DNA of 64,000 nucleotides from Devosia sp. FKR38 (GTDB taxonomy: Bacteria; Pseudomonadota; Alphaproteobacteria; Rhizobiales; Devosiaceae), in assembly GCF_005222805.1 (NCBI RefSeq), contig NZ_STGC01000005.1, forward strand, positions 2,023,651 through 2,087,650, read 5' to 3'. Made by a program: the position numbers and the translations under genes. Under the pieces are notes generated by a model. It saw nothing but the letters and a program-made list of their open reading frames with translations. It did no database searches and was not told the origin of the DNA. Below, one piece after another: positions 10,943 to 21,653 of this stretch (within the stretch, counting starts at the first letter, position 1; each line of letters opens with the position of its first letter).

Positions 10943-11239
10943 TTGATCTACGTTGCCGAAACCTTCCGCATCCGCCCCGGCACCATCGAGGCCTTCGTTG
11001 CTGCCGCCTATGCCCTTATCGACACCACACGGCGCGAATCGGGCTGCCGCCTCTACGATCTGCACGCCAGCGTCACCGACCCCGATCGCCTGGTCGCCCT
11101 TGAGCAGTGGGACAATCGACCCAGCTTCGAACAGCATCGGCTTGGCGCCGCCGTGCTGGGGTTCTCTGCCGCCGTGGCGCCTTATGTCCTGTCGTCGCGC
11201 ATCGAGGTGATCGACGGCGCCAAACTGGACATTGTGTGA
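10943..11239 (+). CDS. ABM-domain (antibiotic biosynthesis monooxygenase-like) protein
   Basis: 98-aa ferredoxin-like protein of the ABM/quinol-monooxygenase type: an AETFRIRPG strand, then a helix, ESGCRLYDLHASVTDPDRLV, and LEQWDNRPSFEQHRLG. These are the family's usual blocks. The start is TTG with GAGGG six bases upstream; no suitable ATG exists in this frame. Members act as cofactor-free oxygenases or have unknown roles; nothing here fixes a substrate. About 135 bases without recognisable features separate it from the methyltransferase. Confidence 0.75.
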   Translation: MIYVAETFRIRPGTIEAFVAAAYALIDTTRRESGCRLYDLHASVTDPDRLVALEQWDNRPSFEQHRLGAAVLGFSAAVAPYVLSSRIEVIDGAKLDIV

Positions 11240-11288
11240 TCATCCTTGTCTGCTAGCGTGCCTCCTGTCCTGGCCAAGGGAGCCCACA

Positions 11289-11669
11289 ATGTTTGCAAGA
11301 GTCGCCATCACCGCCACCGCCCTGCTGATCGCCTTCCCGGCTATGGCCGTGGACACTGCAGTCACCATCACGCTCACAACGCCATCGGGCGCGTTTGAGC
11401 AGCAGATCACCCAATATGACTGTGGTACCGAGTCTCCGCTCGCCGTGACCTATGTTAACGCGGCCCCCAATTTCCTGGCCATTCTCGCTGCCCCCGAAGA
11501 AACTGGGCCCCTGGTCTTTGCCTCGGTCCAGTCAGGCTCTGGCGCCCGCTATGCCGCCGGCAAATGGATCTGGTGGACCAAGAGTGCCGACGCCAACCTG
11601 TTTGATGCCACCCTTGGCGACAATGCCGAACCCGTGCTTACCTGCACCGAGATCAACAACACCCCCTAG
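11289..11669 (+). CDS. MliC-like periplasmic lysozyme inhibitor
   Basis: 126-aa exported protein. Residues 1-20 are a signal peptide ending AMA. The mature part carries the MliC family pattern: YDCG near the start, LAVTYVN, then the invariant SGSGARYAAGKWIWWTKSADANLF block and a closing Cys in LTCTEI, which probably forms a disulfide with the first Cys. The Ser and Tyr of SGARY are those that insert into c-type lysozyme in known MliC proteins. There is no lipobox Cys, so it should be soluble periplasmic. AAGGGAG precedes ATG 11289; the upstream in-frame ATG at 11232 lacks a signal peptide and is rejected. Confidence 0.8.
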   Translation: MFARVAITATALLIAFPAMAVDTAVTITLTTPSGAFEQQITQYDCGTESPLAVTYVNAAPNFLAILAAPEETGPLVFASVQSGSGARYAAGKWIWWTKSADANLFDATLGDNAEPVLTCTEINNTP

Positions 11670-11674
11670 GCGCG

Positions 11675-12262
11675 ATGGATCCACATAGTCCGGTCGAACT
11701 TTTCCCCCATGTCCGCATCGTCATGGGCACGGTCATCGGTCTGGCCATCACCCGCCTGCTGATGACCGTCGCTGGCCTGATCCAGCACCCCAATCGCGCC
11801 CGGCCATCGCTGATCCACCTGCTCTGGGTCTTCTCGATCCTGGTCGAGCTGATTCTGTTCTGGTGGTGGGAGTTTGCGCTCTACAAGCTCGAACACTGGA
11901 CCTTTGGCATCATCCTGTTTCTGGTCGCCTATGCGGTGACCCTGTTCCTTCTCGCTGCCCTGCTCTCGGCCGACAGCATCGCCGAATATGACGGCTACGA
12001 GGATTTCTTCATCAAGCGCCGCCGCTGGTTCTTCGGCCTGTTCGCGGCAACCTTCTTCTTTGACTCCGTCGATACGCTCATCAAGGGCGCCCAATACTGG
12101 GATCGCTTCGGCGCCGCCTATGCCATCCAGATTCCGCTCGGCCTGATCCTGTGCGGCATTGCCATTGCCTCCGGCGATCGACGCGTCCATCTGGCACTGG
12201 TGCTGCTGCATCTGGTCTACCAAGCCTATTGGATCACCACATTTTTCTATAGCGTCAGCTGA
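11675..12262 (+). CDS. Conserved-looking membrane protein, unknown function
   Basis: 195-aa integral membrane protein with about five or six hydrophobic segments (for example VMGTVIGLAITRLLMTVAG, ELILFWWWEFALY, IILFLVAYAVTLFLLAALL, IPLGLILCGIAIASG). A charged cytoplasmic loop, FFIKRRRW, lies in the middle. I do not recognise a named family. It begins five bases after the MliC-like gene and ends 21 bases before ureE, so it is probably co-transcribed with the second half of the urease cluster. A transport or sensing role cannot be inferred. Confidence 0.72.
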   Translation: MDPHSPVELFPHVRIVMGTVIGLAITRLLMTVAGLIQHPNRARPSLIHLLWVFSILVELILFWWWEFALYKLEHWTFGIILFLVAYAVTLFLLAALLSADSIAEYDGYEDFFIKRRRWFFGLFAATFFFDSVDTLIKGAQYWDRFGAAYAIQIPLGLILCGIAIASGDRRVHLALVLLHLVYQAYWITTFFYSVS

Positions 12263-12283
12263 ACCGCTCCTCGAAAGGTCTTC

Positions 12284-12754
12284 ATGCCTACCCTTCGCGT
12301 TACCGCCGTCCTGCCGCCCGACCATGGCCAGGGCACCCCTTTTGATGTGATCGTGCTCGAACACGACGCCCGTCGCCTGCGCCGCAAGCTGCTCGTGCTG
12401 CAGCATGGTGACGAGGTCATGGTCGATTTCCCCCAGACCGTGACCCTGGCCGACCGCAGCGCGCTCCAGCTCGAAGATGGGCGCCTCGTGGAAGTCATCG
12501 CCGCCGAGGAACTGCTCTATGAAGTGCGCGCCAGCACGCCCGAGCATCTGGTGCGCCTGGCCTGGCATATCGGCAATCGCCACACCTCCGCGCAGCTGGA
12601 GGCCGAGCGCATCCTGATCAAGCGCGACCATGTGCTCAAGACCATGCTGGAAGGCCTGGGCGCTGCCGTGGTCAATGTGTCCGAGCCCTTCAATGCCGAA
12701 CACGGCGCCTATCATAGCCATGGCGACCAGGGGCACGCCCTGCTCGCCCGATGA
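12284..12754 (+). CDS. ureE: Urease accessory protein UreE (nickel metallochaperone)
   Basis: 156-aa UreE: N-terminal peptide-binding-like domain followed by the metal-binding domain with [18 protein letters not shown] and [15 protein letters not shown], both standard. The C-terminus ([13 protein letters not shown]) has four His but no long poly-His tail, unlike the Klebsiella protein, so nickel storage capacity is probably modest. An AAAGG site lies ahead of ATG 12284. The stop overlaps the ureF start (ATGA). Confidence 0.93.
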   Translation: MPTLRVTAVLPPDHGQGTPFDVIVLEHDARRLRRKLLVLQHGDEVMVDFPQTVTLADRSALQLEDGRLVEVIAAEELLYEVRASTPEHLVRLAWHIGNRHTSAQLEAERILIKRDHVLKTMLEGLGAAVVNVSEPFNAEHGAYHSHGDQGHALLAR

Positions 12755-13413
12755 CCACCCAGTCCGATCTGCAACGCCTCCTGACCTGGCTGTCCCCCGC
12801 CTTTCCGGTGGGCGCCTTCGCCTGGTCGGCCGGGCTTGAGGCCGCCATCGCCAGCCGCGCAGTGCATGACCGTGCCAGCACAAGCCAATGGGTCGAGGGC
12901 GTCCTCGCCCATGGCAGCCTGCGCACCGACGCGATCCTCCTCGCCCAGGCCCACGCCGCCGCGCAGGACCCTGCCGAGCTGCAAGCGCTGGCCGATCTCT
13001 GCCTTGCCCTGACGCCCGCCCGCGAGCGGCATGAGGAAACCACCATCACCGGCGCCGCCTTCATCAGCGCCGCCCAGGCCTGGCCCACCCCGGTCAGTGC
13101 CAACCTGCCCCACCCCTGCCCCTATCCCATCGCCGTGGGCGCCATCGCCGCCGGCCACGCCATGGCGCTCGATGCCACGCTGCTCGCCTTCCTCACCGCC
13201 ACTGTGCATGCTCAGGTCTCGGTGGCGGTGCGCCTGGTGCCCATCGGCCAGACCGATGGCCTCGCTATCATGGCCGCGCTGGAGCCCCGCATCGCCGATC
13301 TGGCGCAACAGTGTCGCACCGCCACCCGCGACGACATTGGCGCTGTTGCCTATGCCGCCGATATTGCGCAAATGTCGCACGAGACCCTGACCACGAGAAT
13401 CTTCCGCTCATGA
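12751..13413 (+). CDS. ureF: Urease accessory protein UreF
   Basis: 220-aa UreF, the partner of UreD and UreG that gates GTP-dependent nickel insertion. Typical blocks are [20 protein letters not shown] near the N-terminus and [18 protein letters not shown] [12 protein letters not shown] in the middle; the C-terminal TTRIFRS is also typical. ATG overlaps the ureE stop (ATGA). Its own stop overlaps the start of the next membrane gene (ATGA), so three genes are coupled. Confidence 0.93.
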   Translation: MTTQSDLQRLLTWLSPAFPVGAFAWSAGLEAAIASRAVHDRASTSQWVEGVLAHGSLRTDAILLAQAHAAAQDPAELQALADLCLALTPARERHEETTITGAAFISAAQAWPTPVSANLPHPCPYPIAVGAIAAGHAMALDATLLAFLTATVHAQVSVAVRLVPIGQTDGLAIMAALEPRIADLAQQCRTATRDDIGAVAYAADIAQMSHETLTTRIFRS

Positions 13414-13841
13414 GCATGCCGATCGCCGCCTTCATGTTTGTTGCCCTATTGGCAGCCTCCATCGCCCATCTGCTCTGGTCGATCGGGCGCACCTGGCCGA
13501 TCCGCAATGAAAAGCTCCTGGCCCAGACGGTCGTTGGCACGGCCGGCATCGAACATATGCCGCCCCGCATCGCCAGCTTCGGCGTTGGCCTGGCGCTGGG
13601 CATGGCGGGGGTGCTCGCCCTGGCCTTGGCCGACCATGACAGCGGCGGCATTCCGCTCGACGTTGTGGGCGTGCTGCTGGCACTGGTGTTCCTCGCCCGC
13701 GGCATCATCGGCTACACGCCCGGCTGGGCCGCCCGCACGCCCGAACCCAATTTCCGGCTCAACGACCGCCGCGTCTATTCCCCGCTCTGCCTGCTGCTCG
13801 GCGCCGGCTTTGCCGCTCTCGTCATCATGAGGTTGCTATGA
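13410..13841 (+). CDS. DUF3995-type membrane protein coupled between ureF and ureG
   Basis: 143-aa protein with four hydrophobic segments: [54 protein letters not shown] and the final [17 protein letters not shown]. The C-terminal [16 protein letters not shown] block resembles the DUF3995 family as I know it. The frame extends upstream to 13311 inside ureF, but ATG 13410 overlaps the ureF stop (ATGA) and the ureG ATG overlaps its stop (ATGA). Coupling on both sides suggests a stable member of the urease operon. Its function is unknown; nickel or urea handling is speculation. Confidence 0.8.
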   Translation: MSMPIAAFMFVALLAASIAHLLWSIGRTWPIRNEKLLAQTVVGTAGIEHMPPRIASFGVGLALGMAGVLALALADHDSGGIPLDVVGVLLALVFLARGIIGYTPGWAARTPEPNFRLNDRRVYSPLCLLLGAGFAALVIMRLL

Positions 13842-14470
13842 AATCTGTGAACGGTCCCCTGCGCATCGGCATCGGCGGCCCCGTCGGCTCGGGCAAGACC
13901 ACGCTGTGCGAAATGCTGCTCAAGGCCATGCGCGACCGCTATTCCATGGCCGTGGTCACCAATGACATCTACACCCGCGAGGACGCGCTGATCCTGGCCC
14001 GCGTGCAGGCCATTTCCGAGGATCGCATTGTGGGCGTCGAAACCGGCGGCTGCCCGCATACCGCCATCCGAGAGGATGCCTCGCTCAACCTGGCGGCCAT
14101 TGATGATCTGAACCGCAAGTTCCCCGATCTCGACATCATCCTGATCGAGAGCGGCGGCGACAATCTGGCAGCAACCTTCTCGCCCGATCTGGCTGACATC
14201 ACCATCTATGTCATCTCGGTCGCCCAGGGCGAAAAAATCCCCCGCAAGGGCGGCCCGGCCATTTCCCGCTCGGACCTGCTGGTCATCACCCATACCGACC
14301 TGGCCCAATATGTCGGTGCCAGCCTCGAGGTGATGGAAAGCGACACCCAGAAGGTGCGCGACGGGCGGCCCTATGTCTTCACCGATCTGCTGCGCCGCGA
14401 GAGCCTGGACCAGATCATCGCCTTCATCGAAAAGGCCGGCGGCCTCTCGAGTGCCCAGGCGGCCGAATAA
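13838..14470 (+). CDS. ureG: Urease accessory GTPase UreG
   Basis: 210-aa SIMIBI-class GTPase that carries nickel to apo-urease. The P-loop [15 protein letters not shown] is at about residues 13-27, the nickel-binding Cys-Pro-His motif is [34 protein letters not shown] is the switch region, and [18 protein letters not shown] supplies the guanine-binding region. In most UreG proteins this last motif reads NKTDLAPYVGA; here Thr-His replaces Asn-Lys (THTD rather than NKTD), a departure worth noting. It is the last urease gene, and its stop faces a convergent phosphoesterase gene 22 bases away. Confidence 0.94.
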   Translation: MKSVNGPLRIGIGGPVGSGKTTLCEMLLKAMRDRYSMAVVTNDIYTREDALILARVQAISEDRIVGVETGGCPHTAIREDASLNLAAIDDLNRKFPDLDIILIESGGDNLAATFSPDLADITIYVISVAQGEKIPRKGGPAISRSDLLVITHTDLAQYVGASLEVMESDTQKVRDGRPYVFTDLLRRESLDQIIAFIEKAGGLSSAQAAE

Positions 14471-14491
14471 GCGCTTGTGGGTGGGCGGCCT

Positions 14492-15229
14492 CTAGCGCTT
14501 GCCCACCATCACCACATGGCTCACCAGCCGGCCATTCTGCACATGGTGCAGCAACAGTCCCGGCGGATCGACAATGTCGGATGCTTTGCCATCAAGCGAC
14601 AGCCGGTTGGCCCGTGTCACCGACGGCGCCATGCTGGCCGGTATGTTGCCCAGCCGGGCGAACATCGGCCGGTGCACATGCCCGCAGGTGATGCCCAGCA
14701 CGCGCCCGCCGGCCCCGGCCAGCACACGGCCCAACCCCTCGGCGCCGCGGCAGCGGTTCTGGTCCTTGCCGTCGATGCCGCACAGAAACGGGTGCTGATG
14801 CTGAAACACCAGCACGGGTAGCCCATCCCGCTCCAGCTCCGCCGCCAGCCAATCCAGCGCCGGCGTCGCATCGCCATGGTGATGGCCGGCCAAGGTGACA
14901 TCGAGCCCGATCAGCTTGAGTGCCCCGCCGACCACGCCCATGCTGTGCAGCGGCCGCGTCGCCGTCCAGCCCATGTCGGGGCCGAACACGTCCGCTAGCC
15001 GCTCATGGTCGTCCACATTGCCCGGCACGACGCGGAACAGTGTGTCCATGTCCCGCAACCGTTTCAGGATGGCCCGATAGCTCTCGCCGAAGTCCTCCTC
15101 GGCCAGGTCACCGCTGACGATGATGGCGTCCGGTCGCATCGGTCGAAGCCAGGCCAGCACGTCGTCGAGCCGATCCAGGCGCTCTTTGCTGCCATCGGCA
15201 TGGATATCGCTGAGCTGGGCAATGATCAT
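14492..15229 (-). CDS. CpdA-like calcineurin-type metallophosphoesterase
   Basis: 245-aa metallophosphoesterase. Metal-binding motifs are visible in order: QLSDIHAD (Asp8, His10), SGDLAEEDFG, PGNVDDHERL and ITCGHVHRPMF. The third motif is GNVD rather than the family's GNHD, so the His that normally assists catalysis is replaced by Val. Relatives hydrolyse cAMP (CpdA) or other phosphodiesters. Its start lies three bases after the glgX stop on the same strand, making it the last gene of the glycogen operon. It converges on ureG. Confidence 0.83.
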   Translation of the reverse strand: MIIAQLSDIHADGSKERLDRLDDVLAWLRPMRPDAIIVSGDLAEEDFGESYRAILKRLRDMDTLFRVVPGNVDDHERLADVFGPDMGWTATRPLHSMGVVGGALKLIGLDVTLAGHHHGDATPALDWLAAELERDGLPVLVFQHQHPFLCGIDGKDQNRCRGAEGLGRVLAGAGGRVLGITCGHVHRPMFARLGNIPASMAPSVTRANRLSLDGKASDIVDPPGLLLHHVQNGRLVSHVVMVGKR

Positions 15230-15232
15230 CGC

Positions 15233-17236
15233 TTAAACCGCCGGTCGCACCAGGGCCACCACCGAGCGCGGCGTCAGCGTCGCCGTACCTGCCGCGATTG
15301 GCACCTGGGACAGATGGTCAGACACCAGCGCCACCGCCCAGTCGCCCTGCGGCAGATGCGCAACCACCGGTTCGTTGCGCCGGTTGAACCACACCAACAC
15401 ATCATCGTCCTTGTTGCGCAGATGCATGCCCAGCACCGAGGCGCCCGAGGCGCGCCAGTCGTCTTCGCGCATCTCATGCCCCTCGGGGTGCAGCCACACC
15501 ACGTCGCGCACGCCGTTGCGGTCGAGCCCGGTCAGGAAATGATCATGCGTCAGCGCCGAATGCGCCTTGCGGAACTTGCTGAGCGCGGCCACGAAATCCA
15601 CCAGCGCTCCATCGGCGTTTTCCCAGTCGAGCCAGGTGATCTCATTGTCCTGAGCATAGGCATTGTTGTTGCCCTGCTGGGTGCGATAGAGCTCGTCACC
15701 CTGCTGCAGCAGCGGTACGCCGCGCGACAGGAACAGCGTCGCCAGCATGGCCCGCACGTCGCGCTTGCGGGCGGCATTGATGGCTTGGTCGTCCGTCTCG
15801 CCTTCGACGCCGCAGTTCCACGACGCATTGTGATTATGGCCGTCGCGATTGTTCTCGCCATTGGCCTCATTATGCTTGTCGCTGTAGCTGACCAGGTCGC
15901 GCAGGGTGAAGCCGTCGTGCACCGCCAGCATGTTGACGCCATGGCTGGGCTTGCGCCCGGCGAAGTCGAAGATTTCTGCCGAGCCGGCCACCTTGCCCGC
16001 CAGCGCGCCGATCTTGCCGTCCTCGCCGCGCCAGAACTCGCGGATTTCGTCGCGATAGGTGTCGTTGTGTTCCTTGAATTCCTTGCCGAACTGGCCCAGC
16101 GCATAGCCGCCCGGACCCGGATCCCAGGGCTCGGCCACCAGGATGCATTGGCTCAGGATCGGATCGGCCTTGATCTTTTCGAGCATCACCGCATTGGGGT
16201 TGAACCCGGGATCGCGCCCCAGCACGGTCGCCAGGTCGAAGCGGAAGCCGGAGACGCCCATTTCCTGCACCCAGTAGCGCAGGCTGTCGATCACCAGCCG
16301 CTGCGTCGCCGGATGGTCACAGCGCAGCGTATTGCCCGTGCCCGTGTCATTGACCAGGTGCTGTTTGCCGTCCACTTCCACGAAGCGGTAATAGGTCTTG
16401 GCGTCCAGCCCCATCAGGCTGAGCATCGGCCCATTGGCGTCGCTCTCCCCGGTGTGGTTATAGACCACGTCCAGGATCACCGAGATGCCGTTCTTGCGGT
16501 ACAGATCGGTCATGTTCCGCAGTTCCTGCGGCCCGCGCGGCGCCAGCCGCGGATCGATCGCCGAATAGGCCACCGGATTATAGCCCCAGGCATTGGTCAG
16601 CCCCAGCACCGGCAGATGGCCCTCATCGATCCAGGCCGCCGTCGGCATCAGCTGCAGCGTATCTACGCCGATATATTTCAGATGGTCGATCACCCGCTGC
16701 GTCGTCAGCCCGGCGATGGTGCCCCGCAGCGGCCCCTGCACGCTGGGATGGCGCATGGTGTAGCCGCGCACATTCATTTCATAGAACAGGCCGGGCGCCT
16801 TCTTGCGCGGCAACAGGTCCTCATTGCCCATGTCCCCGACAATGGCCTTGGGGATCAGCGGCGCGGTGTCCACCGCCTCGCTGCGATCCAGCCGCAGCCG
16901 GGGCGAACGCACGAACACCCGGTCGAGCCGCTTGGCATAGGGGTCGACCAGCAATTTCATCGGGTCGAAGAACAGCCCCTGGTCGGGATTGTATTCGCCG
17001 TCGGCGCGCAGGCCATAGCGCGTGCCGGCGCCCAGGCCGGCAACCAGTCCGGCCCGGATATTGTCCTGGTGCACATCCAGTTCGAACCGGTCGGTCTCCT
17101 GGTCCTGCTCGTCAAAGATGGAGACCCAGATCGCGCTCGCGCTTTCGGAATAGACCGCGAAATTGACGCCCTCTTCGGTCAGAGTGGCGCCAAGGTGCTC
17201 GATACTGCCCCCATTGGGGACCAGCATGGGTTTCAT
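15233..17236 (-). CDS. glgX: Glycogen debranching enzyme GlgX
   Basis: 667-aa GH13 debranching enzyme with an N-terminal CBM48-like domain (GATLTEEGVNFAVYSESA). Catalytic-region motifs are DVVYNHTGE, GFRFDLATVLGRD (nucleophile Asp), LVAEPWDPG (acid Glu) and MLAVHDGFTLRDLVSY (third Asp). It cleaves alpha-1,6 branches of phosphorylase-limit glycogen. The frame is open to 17323, but that stretch overlaps pgm. ATG 17236 (MKPMLVPNGG) leaves a 16-base gap after pgm and matches the family N-terminus, although its Shine-Dalgarno is weak. Confidence 0.93.
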   Translation of the reverse strand: MKPMLVPNGGSIEHLGATLTEEGVNFAVYSESASAIWVSIFDEQDQETDRFELDVHQDNIRAGLVAGLGAGTRYGLRADGEYNPDQGLFFDPMKLLVDPYAKRLDRVFVRSPRLRLDRSEAVDTAPLIPKAIVGDMGNEDLLPRKKAPGLFYEMNVRGYTMRHPSVQGPLRGTIAGLTTQRVIDHLKYIGVDTLQLMPTAAWIDEGHLPVLGLTNAWGYNPVAYSAIDPRLAPRGPQELRNMTDLYRKNGISVILDVVYNHTGESDANGPMLSLMGLDAKTYYRFVEVDGKQHLVNDTGTGNTLRCDHPATQRLVIDSLRYWVQEMGVSGFRFDLATVLGRDPGFNPNAVMLEKIKADPILSQCILVAEPWDPGPGGYALGQFGKEFKEHNDTYRDEIREFWRGEDGKIGALAGKVAGSAEIFDFAGRKPSHGVNMLAVHDGFTLRDLVSYSDKHNEANGENNRDGHNHNASWNCGVEGETDDQAINAARKRDVRAMLATLFLSRGVPLLQQGDELYRTQQGNNNAYAQDNEITWLDWENADGALVDFVAALSKFRKAHSALTHDHFLTGLDRNGVRDVVWLHPEGHEMREDDWRASGASVLGMHLRNKDDDVLVWFNRRNEPVVAHLPQGDWAVALVSDHLSQVPIAAGTATLTPRSVVALVRPAV

Positions 17237-17252
17237 AGAGTATCCAAAATTC

Positions 17253-20327
<3,075 letters not shown>

Positions 20328-20331
<4 letters not shown>

Positions 20332-21599
20332 CGTCCCGCCAGATATTTGTTGACCATCGCCTGCGTCACCAGGGTGACGCCCTCATCGCTGCGGCGGAAC
20401 CACTTGGCGTCGAACTCGGGGTCCTCGCCCACCACCAGCCCCTCGGGGATGTTGACGCCGCGGTCGATCACCACCTTGGTCAGCCGCGCATTGCGCCCGA
20501 TATCGCAATAGGGCAGCACCACCGCCTCGTTGAGCACCGAATAGGAATGCACGCGTGAACCCGTGGACAGCAGCGTCTTCTGCAGATGCCCGCCCGAGAC
20601 GATACAGTCGCCCGAGACCAGCGAATTGACCGCCGAGCCGCGCCGACCGTCGAAATCATGCACGAACTTGGCAGGCGGGGTGATTTCCGCATAGGTCCAG
20701 ATCGGCCAGTCGCGGTCATAAAGATCGAGCTGCGGCTTGATGTCGGTCAGGTCGATCGAGGCCTTCCAATAGGCGTCGATCGTGCCGACGTCGCGCCAGT
20801 AGCTGACCTCTTCATTGCTCGAGCGCACGCAGGAGCGCGGGAAGCGATGCGCCCAGGCCGTGCCGTTCTTGACGATATAGGGAATGATGTCCTTGCCGAA
20901 GTCGCGGCTGGAGCCTTCGGTGGCGGCGTCGCGACGCAGCTGTTCCATCAAAAAGCGCGTCTCGAACACATAGATGCCCATCGAGGCCAGCGCCATGTCC
21001 GGCTTGTCGGGCATGCCCGGCGGATCCTTGGGCTTCTCGACGAAATTGACCACGCGGTCGCGCCCGTCCACATGCATCACGCCAAAGCCGGTGGCTTCCA
21101 TGCGCGGCACTTCCAGGCAGCCGATGGTCACATCGGCCCCGGTGTCCACATGCTGGCGCAGCATGATTTCATAGTCCATCTTGTAGATATGGTCGCCCGC
21201 CAGGATCACGATATAGCGCGCGCCCGAATCCTCGATGATGTCCATGTTCTGGTACACAGCGTCCGCCGTGCCGGCATACCACATGTCTTCGCGCACCCGC
21301 TGGCTGGCCGGCAGCACGTCAAAGCTCTCATTGCGCTCCGGCCGCAGGAAGTTCCAGCCGCGCGACAGATGCCGGATCAGGCTGTGCGCCTGATACTGCG
21401 TCGCCACCGAAATGCGGCGAATGCCCGAATTGATGGCATTGCTCAGCGCGAAGTCGATGATGCGCGACTTGCCGCCGAAATACACGGCCGGCTTGGCGCG
21501 CCGGTCCGTCAGCTCCATCAGTCGCGTACCGCGCCCCCCGGCCAGCACATAAGCCATGGCCTCGCGGGCCAGCGGTGATGGTACTCTGTAGTCTGCCAT
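20328..21599 (-). CDS. glgC: Glucose-1-phosphate adenylyltransferase GlgC
   Basis: 423-aa ADP-glucose pyrophosphorylase, the committed step of glycogen synthesis. The nucleotide-binding motif [20 protein letters not shown] is followed by [19 protein letters not shown]. The catalytic domain is followed by a left-handed beta-helix region with ILS-type repeats (for example [14 protein letters not shown]). The effector-binding N-terminal Lys/Arg residues are in the expected area. It lies 54 bases after glgB on the same strand. Confidence 0.95.
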
Positions 21600-21653
21600 T
21601 CTTCTAACCCTCCACTAGTGCCCGGTTCCCGGGACGTATCCTGACCCGTCGGT

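Noticed and set aside
14471..14510. Inverted repeats between ureG and the phosphoesterase (AAGCGCTT; GGTGGGC/GCCCACC)
   Set aside because: Arms fall partly inside the phosphoesterase coding end, and there is no T-run, so a terminator call is not supported.
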